From the NCBI RefSeq assembly GCF_000230995.2, contig NC_019973.1, forward strand, positions 682,001 to 746,000: a DNA stretch of 64,000 nt, written 5' to 3'. Shown in pieces: positions 1 through 8,122 of this stretch. Position 1 is the stretch's first letter, and the number at the start of each line of letters is the position of its first letter. Origin of the DNA: Mesorhizobium australicum WSM2073. Lineage in GTDB: Bacteria > Pseudomonadota > Alphaproteobacteria > Rhizobiales > Rhizobiaceae. Below the pieces are notes generated by a model. It was not told the origin of the DNA. It saw only the letters and a program-made list of their open reading frames with translations, and searched no databases. The translations under genes were made by a program, and so were the position numbers.

Positions 1-553
1 GTTCGTCGCGGGCGATCTTCCATTCATCGAGCCACAAGAGTTCGGTCCAGACATAGTGCTGGCACTTGTCGAGGATGCCGCACAGCATGCCATGCAGCAT
101 GACATTGCCGCTGATCTCGGCAATGACGCGGTGGAGATCGATGCCGACCTCCAGCTCCTGGAATTTTTCCCGCGTCGTGCGGTCGGGAATGGCGGCCAGC
201 CGCTCGCATTCGGCCAGCATGGCGCGCAGCCGCGCCTTGTCCTTCTCGGTCGCGGCGGCCGCCGCCAGTTCGGTCGCATGACCGTCGAGCAGTTCGCGGA
301 TGGCGAAGGCCTCGCGGAACATGTTGATGTCGAACTCGGTGACGGCATAGCCCTGGCGCGGCCGGCCGGTGACCAGCCCGTCGCGCTCCAGGCGGTTGAA
401 GGCTTCGCGCACGGGGGTGCGGCTGACATTGAGTTTCGCCGCGATGTCGCTTTCGGTGACGCGTGAACCCGGCGAAATCTGGCCGGTCACGATCATCGCC
501 TTGAGCGCGGAATAGACCGAGTCGCGCAGCGTGTTTTTTGGTTCCTTGGCCAA
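1..553 (-). CDS. GntR-family (FCD/FadR-type) transcriptional regulator, 3' end cut by window edge
   Basis: Probable ligand-controlled DNA-binding repressor of the divergent transporter operon that begins at 769. The winged-helix domain is visible at residues ~9-75, with the classic recognition-helix motif SRTPVREA at 44-51. An all-helical FCD effector domain follows, including an Asp-x-His pair (DLHRVIAEISGN) of the kind that binds metal or carboxylate ligands in this family. About 184 residues are present and the usual length is 220-240, so the C-terminus lies outside the window. I chose the TTG at 551-553 because GGAAACGGAA precedes it and translation gives a typical start (MAKEPKNTLRD); no in-frame ATG lies upstream before a stop. 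Gene order and the palindrome at 709-718 point to local autoregulation. The ligand is unknown. Confidence 0.85.
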   Translation of the reverse strand, partial: MAKEPKNTLRDSVYSALKAMIVTGQISPGSRVTESDIAAKLNVSRTPVREAFNRLERDGLVTGRPRQGYAVTEFDINMFREAFAIRELLDGHATELAAAAATEKDKARLRAMLAECERLAAIPDRTTREKFQELEVGIDLHRVIAEISGNVMLHGMLCGILDKCQHYVWTELLWLDEWKIARDE

Positions 554-675
554 GTTCCGTTTCCAGTTCTCCGGCCGCTTTAGCCGGACATCGCCTCGTT
601 TGTAGTCGCAGTCGGCGTAATTTGCCACGCCCCGCGGCGCCGTTCCCGCCGTCCAACCGATCGCGCCCGTCGCAG

Positions 676-703
676 TTGACAACACCGATCTCTCGGCTAC
701 ATT
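676..703 (+). promoter_or_regulatory. Sigma70-type promoter of the polyamine-type ABC operon
   Basis: TTGACA at 676-681 is a consensus -35 box. TACATT at 698-703 is a reasonable -10 after a 16-nt spacer. The palindromic operator at 709-718 falls at about the transcription start, a standard repression geometry. The gene start is at 769. This is read from sequence only. Confidence 0.55.
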
Positions 704-708
704 CTAAA

Positions 709-718
709 TTGTATACAA
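709..718. promoter_or_regulatory. Palindromic operator TTGTATACAA for the adjacent GntR/FCD regulator
   Basis: Perfect 10-bp palindrome in the divergent region between the GntR gene (start 553) and the binding-protein gene (start 769), just downstream of the -10 box. TTGTATACAA-like sequences are well-known operators of GntR/FCD proteins. A 9/10 match, TTGTATACTA, lies at 37651-37660 before hyuA. Confidence 0.65.
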
Positions 719-768
719 AATCGCATGCCAAATCAAAAACAAATGGGAACACCGGTCGGAGAACCGAA

Positions 769-1809
769 ATGAACAGGACCACCAGCTTTAGAACTCTAGC
801 GATAGCCGGGCTCATTGCCTCCGTGGCAGTGCCCGCGGTCGCCGCCGACACGATCACCGTCGCCTCATGGGGCGGCACCTATCAGGAGGCACAGACCAAG
901 GCCTTCTTCAAGCCGACCGCCGATGCGCTCGGCATCACCATCAAGGAAGACACGACCAACGGCCTCGATGACGTACGCCTGCAGGTGACCGGCAATGCGG
1001 TGAAATGGGACATCACCGAACTCGGCGCCGACGAATGCGCGCGCGGCTCGAAGGAAGGGCTGTTCGAAAAGCTGGATTACGGCATCATCGACAAGAGCGG
1101 CATCAACCCCAAGCTGGTGCATGACGATTGGGTCGGCATTTCCTACACGTCCGTCGTGCTGATCTACCGGACCGACGTCTTCGGCGACAAGGGCCCGAAG
1201 ACATGGGCCGACTTCTGGAACGTGGAAAAGTTTCCGGGACGGCGTGCGCTGAGCAGCAGCCAGGCGACGGAGACGCTGAGCGTCGCAGCGCTTGCCTCCG
1301 GCCTGCCGATCGACAAGGTCTATCCCGTCGACATCGACGGCGCGCTGAAATCGGTCGACAAGATCCGTGGCCATGTCGACGCCTGGTGGACCTCCGGCGC
1401 CCAGGCCATGCAACTGGTGAAGGATGGCGAAGTCGACATGGCGAGCATCTGGAACGGCCGCGCCGGCACTTTGAAGAAGGAAGGCGCGCCGGTCAGCTTC
1501 TCCTTCGACCAGGGCGTGCTCACCGCCGATTGCATGGTCATCCCCAAGGGCGCCAAGAACAAGGACGCGGCGATGAAGGCGCTGGCCATGTTCGTCAGCC
1601 CGCAACTGCAGGCCAATCTGCCGCTCTATGTCGACAATGGACCGGTGAACGAGAAGGCCTTCGAAACCGGCAAGATCCCGCCGGAGCGGATCAAGGACAT
1701 CAATTCGGCGCCCGAAAACGTCAAGAAGCAGGTGTTGCAGGATGCCGCATTCTGGCGCGACAACCTCGTCGAGGCGACGGAGAAGTTCAACAACCTGATC
1801 CAGCAATAG
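769..1809 (+). CDS. ABC transporter substrate-binding protein, spermidine/putrescine type
   Basis: Periplasmic solute-binding protein of 346 residues, PotD-like (SBP_bac_8 type). A Sec signal peptide occupies residues 1-26 (hydrophobic core AIAGLIASVAVPAVAA, cleavage before DTITVASWGG). The mature start with TVASWGG and the later TNGLDDVRLQ region are typical of binding proteins for polyamines and related compounds. The ATG at 769 is preceded by a GGAG-type ribosome site; an upstream in-frame extension lacks one and would bury the signal peptide. First gene of an operon with ATPase and two permeases. A strong stem-loop follows its stop codon. The exact substrate cannot be read. The downstream gamma-glutamyltransferase suggests a gamma-glutamyl or amine compound. 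Confidence 0.9.
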   Translation: MNRTTSFRTLAIAGLIASVAVPAVAADTITVASWGGTYQEAQTKAFFKPTADALGITIKEDTTNGLDDVRLQVTGNAVKWDITELGADECARGSKEGLFEKLDYGIIDKSGINPKLVHDDWVGISYTSVVLIYRTDVFGDKGPKTWADFWNVEKFPGRRALSSSQATETLSVAALASGLPIDKVYPVDIDGALKSVDKIRGHVDAWWTSGAQAMQLVKDGEVDMASIWNGRAGTLKKEGAPVSFSFDQGVLTADCMVIPKGAKNKDAAMKALAMFVSPQLQANLPLYVDNGPVNEKAFETGKIPPERIKDINSAPENVKKQVLQDAAFWRDNLVEATEKFNNLIQQ

Positions 1810-1826
1810 GCCGGAATCCTGACATT

Positions 1827-1852
1827 GCGGGACGGCACCAGCGCCGCCCCGC
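1827..1852 (+). other. Intercistronic stem-loop after the binding-protein gene
   Basis: GCGGGACGGC at 1827-1836 pairs with GCCGCCCCGC at 1843-1852 (9 of 10 pairs) around a 6-nt loop. No U-tract follows, so it is more likely a 3' stabiliser or partial attenuator than a full terminator. That would give more binding protein than ATPase or permease. Confidence 0.6.
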
Positions 1853-1883
1853 TGCTTCAGTCTCTGCCTCGGAGATAACGATC

Positions 1884-2969
1884 TTGTCCATTGCACCATC
1901 CGCGCTGCCGATCGGCATGCGCGCGATCGAGAAACGATTTGGCAGCGTGCCGGTGCTGCGCGACCTGAACCTCGATGTCGAGGCCGGCGAGTTCCTGACG
2001 CTGCTTGGGCCCTCGGGCTCGGGCAAGACGACGCTGCTGATGATCCTGGCCGGTTTCGTGCGAGCCAATGGCGGATCGATCAAGGTCGGCGGCGACGAGA
2101 TCATCACCACGCCACCGCACCGGCGCAATATCGGCATGGTGTTCCAGAACTATGCGCTGTTTCCGCATATGAACGTCTTCCACAACATCGCCTTTCCGCT
2201 GAAGCAGCGCGGCGTCGGTGTGACAGAGACAGCGCAGCGGGTGGAGAAGGCGCTGGAGCTGGTGAAGCTGCAGGGCCTGGCCGAGCGCCGGGTAGACCAG
2301 CTTTCCGGCGGCCAGCGCCAGCGCGTGGCCCTGGCGCGCGCCATCGTCTTCGAGCCGCGCATCGTCTTGATGGATGAACCGCTGTCGGCGCTCGACAAGG
2401 GCCTGCGCGAGCATATGCAGATCGAATTGCGTGCGCTTCATCGCCGTCTCGGCATGACGACGGTCTATGTCACGCACGACCAGCGCGAAGCCATCACCAT
2501 GTCGGACCGTATCGCGGTGATGAACGGTGGCCGCATCGAACAGCTCGACAGGCCCGAAACGCTTTATGCCGCGCCGAAGACGCAATTCGTAGCCGGCTTC
2601 ATCGGCGAATCGAACTTCATCCCGGTCGAAAGCCGCAATGGCTCGGTCTGGTATGAGGACAGGCTGATCCAGACCGGCGCACCGACGCCGCCGGCCGGTC
2701 CGCATCTGATGGTGGTGCGGCCGGAGAAGCTGCGGCTGGTCACGGCATCCGACCCGTCGACCGGCGTCAATGTGCTCGATGCGACGGTCAGCGACATCAT
2801 CTACCAGGGCGACAGTTTCGTCTGCTATGCCAGCCTGCGCGACGGCCGCCAGCTGACGCTGCGCGACTATTGCCGCAGCGACGTGCTGGCAAGGCTGCCG
2901 GCGCCCGGCCAGCCGATCACGCTCGGCCTCGATGCCAAGGACACGATCCTGGTGGCGGCCGAGGGATGA
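1884..2969 (+). CDS. ABC transporter ATP-binding protein, PotA-like
   Basis: Cytoplasmic ATPase of 361 residues that energises the adjacent importer. Walker A GPSGSGKTT is at 42-50, signature LSGGQ near 139-143, Walker B VLMDEP near 162-167, then the H-loop THD. The C-terminal ~100 residues form a TOBE-type regulatory region, as in PotA/FbpC proteins. I prefer the TTG at 1884 because GGAG sits 9 nt upstream; the ATG at 1917 is an alternative giving 350 residues with a shorter N-terminus. The stop overlaps the start of the next gene (ATGA), indicating translational coupling. Confidence 0.92.
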   Translation: MSIAPSALPIGMRAIEKRFGSVPVLRDLNLDVEAGEFLTLLGPSGSGKTTLLMILAGFVRANGGSIKVGGDEIITTPPHRRNIGMVFQNYALFPHMNVFHNIAFPLKQRGVGVTETAQRVEKALELVKLQGLAERRVDQLSGGQRQRVALARAIVFEPRIVLMDEPLSALDKGLREHMQIELRALHRRLGMTTVYVTHDQREAITMSDRIAVMNGGRIEQLDRPETLYAAPKTQFVAGFIGESNFIPVESRNGSVWYEDRLIQTGAPTPPAGPHLMVVRPEKLRLVTASDPSTGVNVLDATVSDIIYQGDSFVCYASLRDGRQLTLRDYCRSDVLARLPAPGQPITLGLDAKDTILVAAEG

Positions 2970-3892
2970 GCGCGCAGTCCGCCTTCCTGACGGAGACCGC
3001 CAGTCCGGCGGGGCAGGACCTGAACGCGCAGGCCCTGCGCGCCGATGCGCGGCGCGAGTCATTGCGGCTGCTGGCGCTGCTGGCGCCGAGCCTGTTCCTT
3101 GTCTGCGCGATCATCATCGTGCCGATCGGCTGGCTGTTCTGGCTGTCGCTGTTCGACGAGACCGGCGCCTTGAGCGCCGCCAACTATGCGCGTTTCTTCG
3201 AGCAGGCCTCCTACATCAGGACCTTCATCACGACCTTCGAGGTCGCCTTCATCGTCACCGGCGCCTGCGTGCTAACAGGCTATCCCCTGGCCTACATGTT
3301 GTCGCAGCTGCCGCGCCGGGCCGCATCGATCTGCCTGATCTTCGTCATCCTGCCGTTCTGGACGTCGGTGCTGGTGCGCACCTATGCCTGGCTGGTGATC
3401 CTGCAGCGCAAGGGCCTGATCAACAGCTGGCTGATCGATCTCGGCGTGATCAGCCAGCCGCTGTCGCTGGCCAACAATTTTTCGGGCGTCGTCATCGGCA
3501 TGACGCATATATTGCTGCCGTTTCTGGTTTTGCCGCTCTATGCCTCGATGAAGACGATCGACACCGACTGCCTGCGCGCCGGCATGAACCTCGGCGCCGG
3601 CCCGGCCGCCACCTTCCGGCAGATCTTCTTTCCGCTGTCGGTGCCGGGCCTCGCCTCGGGCGTGGTCATCGTCTTCGTGCTGTGCCTCGGTTTCTTCGTG
3701 ACGCCGGCGCTGATGGGTGGCGGCAAGGTGGTGATGTGGGCGATGCGCATGGAACAGACCACCAGCCTCTATTCCAACTGGGGCGCCGGTGCGGCGCTCG
3801 GCGTGGTGCTGCTGGTGGTCACGCTGGCGCTTCTCGGCCTGTTCCAGTGGCTGCTCGGCGCGCGGGCCACCGGCGTATGGAGTTCGCGATGA
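2966..3892 (+). CDS. ABC transporter permease, PotB-like
   Basis: Inner-membrane permease of 308 residues with about six hydrophobic segments, the first at residues ~38-60 (LLALLAPSLFLVCAIIIVPI). The EAA-type cytoplasmic loop (NLGAGPAATFRQIFFPLSVPG) that docks on the ATPase is visible at ~205-225. The ATG overlaps the upstream TGA by four bases (ATGA), and its own stop overlaps the next start the same way. One of two permeases of the polyamine-type transporter. Confidence 0.92.
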   Translation: MSAQSAFLTETASPAGQDLNAQALRADARRESLRLLALLAPSLFLVCAIIIVPIGWLFWLSLFDETGALSAANYARFFEQASYIRTFITTFEVAFIVTGACVLTGYPLAYMLSQLPRRAASICLIFVILPFWTSVLVRTYAWLVILQRKGLINSWLIDLGVISQPLSLANNFSGVVIGMTHILLPFLVLPLYASMKTIDTDCLRAGMNLGAGPAATFRQIFFPLSVPGLASGVVIVFVLCLGFFVTPALMGGGKVVMWAMRMEQTTSLYSNWGAGAALGVVLLVVTLALLGLFQWLLGARATGVWSSR

Positions 3893-4689
3893 GTGAAGAT
3901 ATCGGATTGCCGATCTCGCACCGGCAACGGCTGTGGCTCTACGCCTTCGGCGGCCTCGTGCTGTTGTTCCTGATCGCGCCGTCGGTCATCATCGTCATCA
4001 TGTCGTTCTCGGATTCGACGCTGCTGCAGTTCCCGCCGCGGCAATGGTCGCTGCGCTGGTATGAAAGCTATTTCCAGTCGCTGGAATGGCGCGATGCCAC
4101 CATCGTGTCGCTGAAGGTCGCGGTCATGACCGCGCTGGTGGCGACCCCGCTCGGCACTGCCGCCGCCTATGCTATCAACCGGGGCACGCTGCGCTTCAAC
4201 GGCGCGATCAACGCGCTGCTGACGGCGTCGCTGATCATCCCGGTGATCCTGGTCGGCATCGGCACCTTCTTCCTCTATGCGCGCATCGGCCTCAACAACA
4301 CGCTGACCGGCCTGGTCATCGCGCATACGGTGCAGGCGCTGCCGCTGGTGGTGCTGACGGTGCTGTCGGGCCTGCGCTCCTACGACATGAACCAGGAGCG
4401 GGTGGCGCGCAGCCTGGGTGCGGGGCGCATCGCCGCCTTCTGGCAAGTGACGATGCCGCAGATCCGCTTCTCGATCGTCTCGGGTGCGCTGTTTGCCTTC
4501 ATCACCTCCTTCGACGAAGTTGTCGTCTCGCTGTTCATCTCGGGCGGGGAGACCACGACACTGACACGCCGCATGTTCAACGCGCTGCGCGACCAGATCG
4601 ACCCGACCATCGCCGCCATCTCGACCTGCCTGATCGTGCTGTCTGTCGCGCTGTTGTCACTGGCGCAGATCTTCGGCCGCCGGCATTGA
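3889..4689 (+). CDS. ABC transporter permease, PotC-like
   Basis: Second inner-membrane permease of the importer, 266 residues, six predicted membrane helices starting at residues ~17-37. An EAA-like loop (SLGAGRIAAFWQVTMPQIR) is visible near residue 185. The start ATG overlaps the TGA of the first permease (ATGA). The gene is followed after ~60 nt by gamma-glutamyltransferase in the same direction. Confidence 0.92.
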   Translation: MSEDIGLPISHRQRLWLYAFGGLVLLFLIAPSVIIVIMSFSDSTLLQFPPRQWSLRWYESYFQSLEWRDATIVSLKVAVMTALVATPLGTAAAYAINRGTLRFNGAINALLTASLIIPVILVGIGTFFLYARIGLNNTLTGLVIAHTVQALPLVVLTVLSGLRSYDMNQERVARSLGAGRIAAFWQVTMPQIRFSIVSGALFAFITSFDEVVVSLFISGGETTTLTRRMFNALRDQIDPTIAAISTCLIVLSVALLSLAQIFGRRH

Positions 4690-4752
4690 TTTCATCGGAC
4701 CCATTCGCTTCAAGTGACCCATTTTTTCAGGACACCGGGATACCCAGACCAG

Positions 4753-6339
4753 ATGCGTGATTTCCAGTTTCCCGGCCGCTCGCCGGTTCGTGCCACGGAA
4801 GCGATTGCCGCAACATCGCATCCGCTTTCGACGCTCGCGGCCATCGAGATGCTGCGCGCCGGCGGCAATGCCATGGATGCCGCCATCTGCGCCGCCGCCG
4901 TGCAGGGCGTGGTCGAGCCGCAATCGACGGGGATAGGCGGCGATTGCTTTGTCCTCTACTGCCCCAAGGGGCAAAGCGAAGTGCTGGCTTTCAACGGCTC
5001 GGGGCGTGCACCGGCGGCCGCGACCGTCGACTGGTATCGCGACAAGGGGTTTAGCGAGCTTCCCAAACAGGGGCCGCATGCGGTGACCGTGCCGGGCGCC
5101 ATCGACGCCTGGTGCAGGCTGCTGGAGGACCATGGCAGCAAGGGCCTGGCCGAAGTGCTGGCGCCGGCGATCCACTATGCCGAGAACGGCTATGTCGTGC
5201 ACGACCGCGTCGCCTTCGACTGGGCCGAACCCGAAACCGATCTTTCCGCCGACGAGCATGCCGCGCGCATCTTCCTGCCGGGCGGCATGGCACCGAAGGC
5301 CGGCGACGTGCACAAGCAGCCGGCGTTGGCCGCCACTCTCCGGGTGATCGCCAAACAGGGCCGCGCCGGGTTCTACGAAGGCGCGGTCGCCGACGACATG
5401 GTGCGCCGGCTCAAGGAGCTGGGCGGGCTGCACACGGCGGACGATTTCGCCGCGACCAGGGGCGACTATGTGGCGCCGGTGAGCGTCAGCTATGGCGGCC
5501 ACGAGATCCACCAGATGCCGCCGAACAACCAGGGGCTGACGGCGCTTTTGATGCTGAACGTGCTATCGGGCTTCAAGCTCGATGGGCTCGACCCTAACGG
5601 CGCCGAGCGCCTGCACCTGGAGATCGAGGCCGGGCGGCTGGCCTATCGCGACCGCGACCGTTTCGTCGGCGACCAGGACCATGTCCCGGTGCCGGTGAGG
5701 CAGCTTCTCTCGGCCGCCTATGCCGACCGGCTGCGCGCCGAGATCGACCGCGAGCGCGCCATGACCCATTTGCCCGACGTGCAGCTGCCGGGCAGCGACA
5801 CGGTCTATATCTCGATCGTCGACCGCGACCGCAACGCGGTCTCCTTCATCAACTCGACCTATTATTCGTTCGGCAGCGGCGTCGTCGGTCCCAAGACCGG
5901 CGTCGTGCTGCAGAACCGCGGCTCGAGCTTCCGCCTCGATCCGGCCCACCCCAACGCCATCGCGCCCAGCAAGCGGCCGATGCACACGATCATGCCCGGC
6001 ATGGCGACCAAAAACGGCCGCGTGGTGATGCCGTTCGGCGTCATGGGCGGCGGCTACCAGCCCTTCGGCCATGTCCATCTTCTGACCAACATGATCGATT
6101 TCGGCATGGACCCGCAGCAAGCGCTCGACGCGCCGCGCGTGTTCTACAATGACGGTATGGTGGAGGCGGAGCGCAACGTGCCCGCCGAGGCGGTCGAAGG
6201 CCTGCGGCGGCGCGGCCACGCGATCACCGAGCCGCACCATCCGCTCGGCGGCGGCCAGGCGGTGCTGATCGACTGGGAAAAGGGAACGCTGACGGGGGCA
6301 TCCGATCCGCGCAAGGACGGGATGGCGCTGGGGTATTGA
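4753..6339 (+). CDS. ggt: Gamma-glutamyltransferase family protein
   Basis: Ntn-hydrolase of 528 residues that cleaves or transfers gamma-glutamyl groups and matures by autocatalytic cleavage. The cleavage site is visible in GSDTVYISIVD: the nucleophile would be Thr350, giving a small subunit of ~178 residues, the normal size. The glycine-rich oxyanion segment (PFGVMGGGYQPFG) is present. No signal peptide is seen, unlike periplasmic E. coli Ggt, so it may act in the cytosol. I start at ATG 4753; a GTG at 4714 would add 13 residues with no better ribosome site. Its position after an ABC importer suggests processing of an imported gamma-glutamyl compound, which is an inference. Confidence 0.9.
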   Translation: MRDFQFPGRSPVRATEAIAATSHPLSTLAAIEMLRAGGNAMDAAICAAAVQGVVEPQSTGIGGDCFVLYCPKGQSEVLAFNGSGRAPAAATVDWYRDKGFSELPKQGPHAVTVPGAIDAWCRLLEDHGSKGLAEVLAPAIHYAENGYVVHDRVAFDWAEPETDLSADEHAARIFLPGGMAPKAGDVHKQPALAATLRVIAKQGRAGFYEGAVADDMVRRLKELGGLHTADDFAATRGDYVAPVSVSYGGHEIHQMPPNNQGLTALLMLNVLSGFKLDGLDPNGAERLHLEIEAGRLAYRDRDRFVGDQDHVPVPVRQLLSAAYADRLRAEIDRERAMTHLPDVQLPGSDTVYISIVDRDRNAVSFINSTYYSFGSGVVGPKTGVVLQNRGSSFRLDPAHPNAIAPSKRPMHTIMPGMATKNGRVVMPFGVMGGGYQPFGHVHLLTNMIDFGMDPQQALDAPRVFYNDGMVEAERNVPAEAVEGLRRRGHAITEPHHPLGGGQAVLIDWEKGTLTGASDPRKDGMALGY

Positions 6340-6369
6340 GGGGATGGGCAGGGCAACTACCGGGCGCTG

Positions 6370-6547
6370 GCGCTGCCCCTCACCTGCCTGCCGGCATCCT
6401 CTCCCCGTATAGTGACGGGGAGAGGGGACACTGTCATCGACGGTTTCGCCAATCGCCCATGCTGAACAGGCGCCGAGGCCGAAACTGCCCCTTTCTCCCC
6501 GTCCCTATACGGGGAGAAATGCCCGGCAGGGCAATGAGGGGCGGCGC
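6370..6547. repeat. Intergenic mosaic palindromic repeat, family A copy 1
   Basis: The element opens with GCGCTGCCCCTCA and closes with TGAGGGGCGGCGC, an imperfect inverted pair. Inside lie two hairpins built on CTCCCCGT...ACGGGGAG (6401-6426 and 6495-6517). The second copy is at 44356-44482 with the same order of modules. The layout resembles rhizobial intergenic mosaic elements (RIME-like). It separates ggt from the ligase gene and may act as a processing or termination site. Confidence 0.75.
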
Positions 6548-6599
6548 TGACATCAGATGGACTTTCGCAAGCCATAGTCTTGAAACATAGCTGGTGACC

Positions 6600-8120
6600 A
6601 TGACCCAAATCCACACAGACCTTTCCCACCGCCTCGTCGCCGGCGCCGACGACGCGCCGGCGATCCTGGCGCCCGACAGGCCGACGCTGACCCATGGCAG
6701 GCTGCGCGCGCTGATCGCCACCACCGCCACGCAGCTCCATGCACGCGGCATCGGCCGAGGCGACCGGGTGGCGATCGTGCTGCCCAACGGGCCGGAGATG
6801 GCGACGGCTTTCATCGCTGTCGCCGCCACAGCCTCGACGGCGCCGCTCAACCCCGCCTACCGGGCGGACGAGCTCGATTTCTACCTGACCGACATCGGCG
6901 CCAAGGCGATCCTGGTCGCCGAGACCGAGACTGGCCCTGCCGTGACTGTGGCCGAGCGCCTCGGCATTGGCGTGCTGCGGCTTGTCGTGCCGCCAGACGC
7001 GCCGGCCGGCAGCTTCACCATCGAAGGCGCGGCGATCGGACCGCAAGCGGCGCCCGCCAAGGCCGGGGACGGCGACATCGCGCTTCTGCTGCACACCTCC
7101 GGCACGACGTCACGCCCCAAGCTGGTGCCGCTCAGCCATGCCAATGTCGCGGCCTCCGCCCGCCATATCGGCGCCACGCTCGGCCTGACGGCGGATGACC
7201 GCTGCCTCAACATCATGCCGCTGTTCCACATCCATGGGCTGATCGCGGCGGTGCTGTCGTCGCTGGCATCCGGCGGCAGCATCTATTGCACGCCGGGCTT
7301 CAACGCGCTGCGCTTCTTCCAGTGGCTGAGCGACGCCGGGCCGAGCTGGTACACGGCGGTGCCGACCATGCACCAGGCGATCCTGGCGCGCGCGGCGCGC
7401 AACGCCGAAGCATTGGCGGCGGCACGCCTGCGTTTCATCCGCTCGTCCTCGGCCTCGCTGCCGGCGCAGGTGATGGCCGAGCTCGAGGCGACCTTCGGCT
7501 GCCCAGTCATCGAGTCCTACGGGATGACCGAGGCCGCGCACCAGATGGCGTCGAACCGGCTGCCGCCCGGCCTGCGCAAGCCGGGCAGCGTCGGTGCGGC
7601 CGGCGGACCCGAGGTTGCGGTGATGGCGCCGGACGGCCGGCTGATGCAGGCCGGCGAAACGGGCGAGATCGTCATTCGCGGCCCCAATGTCACCTCAGGC
7701 TACGAGAAGAACCCGGACGCCAACGCCACGGCCTTCGCGCATGGCTGGTTCCACACCGGCGACCAGGGCGTGCTCGACGATGACGGCTATCTCAGGGTCA
7801 CCGGCCGGCTGAAGGAGATCATAAACCGCGGCGGCGAGAAGATCTCGCCGCTCGAGGTCGACAATGTGCTGATGGACCACCCGGCGGTGGCGCAGGTCGT
7901 CACCTTCGCCATGCCGCATGACAAGCTCGGCGAGGACGTGGCAGCGGCCGTGGTGCTGCGCGAAGGCATGAGCGCCAGCGAGGGCGATATTCGCGCCCAC
8001 GCGGCGATGCGGCTCGCCGACTTCAAGGTGCCGCGCAAGGTGCTGATCCTGGACGAGATCCCCAAGGGCGCGACCGGCAAGCTGCAACGCATTGGGCTCG
8101 CCGCCAAGCTCGGGCTCTGA
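6600..8120 (+). CDS. AMP-forming acyl-CoA ligase, oxalyl-CoA synthetase (Pcs60/AAE3)-like
   Basis: Adenylate-forming ligase of 506 residues. The P-loop LLLHTSGTTSRPK is near 162, the A5 motif ESYGMTE near 305, the hinge GRLKEIINRGGEKI near 402, and the C-terminal catalytic Lys is in GATGKLQ near 492. SGTTSRPK, the STAPLNPAY segment, SSSASLPAQV and YGMTEAAHQM match the oxalyl-CoA synthetase branch (yeast Pcs60, plant AAE3) better than fatty-acid or coumarate ligases. No formyl-CoA transferase or oxalyl-CoA decarboxylase gene is nearby, so the substrate remains an inference. ATG 6600 was chosen over GTG 6594. It is two bases upstream of the next gene, indicating an operon. Confidence 0.85.
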   Translation: MTQIHTDLSHRLVAGADDAPAILAPDRPTLTHGRLRALIATTATQLHARGIGRGDRVAIVLPNGPEMATAFIAVAATASTAPLNPAYRADELDFYLTDIGAKAILVAETETGPAVTVAERLGIGVLRLVVPPDAPAGSFTIEGAAIGPQAAPAKAGDGDIALLLHTSGTTSRPKLVPLSHANVAASARHIGATLGLTADDRCLNIMPLFHIHGLIAAVLSSLASGGSIYCTPGFNALRFFQWLSDAGPSWYTAVPTMHQAILARAARNAEALAAARLRFIRSSSASLPAQVMAELEATFGCPVIESYGMTEAAHQMASNRLPPGLRKPGSVGAAGGPEVAVMAPDGRLMQAGETGEIVIRGPNVTSGYEKNPDANATAFAHGWFHTGDQGVLDDDGYLRVTGRLKEIINRGGEKISPLEVDNVLMDHPAVAQVVTFAMPHDKLGEDVAAAVVLREGMSASEGDIRAHAAMRLADFKVPRKVLILDEIPKGATGKLQRIGLAAKLGL

Positions 8121-8122
8121 TC

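Noticed and set aside
24..878. A 284-codon minus-strand frame overlapping the GntR gene and the operator region
   Set aside because: The true GntR/FCD protein with its helix-turn-helix is in another frame. This one crosses the promoter and is Arg/His-rich nonsense.
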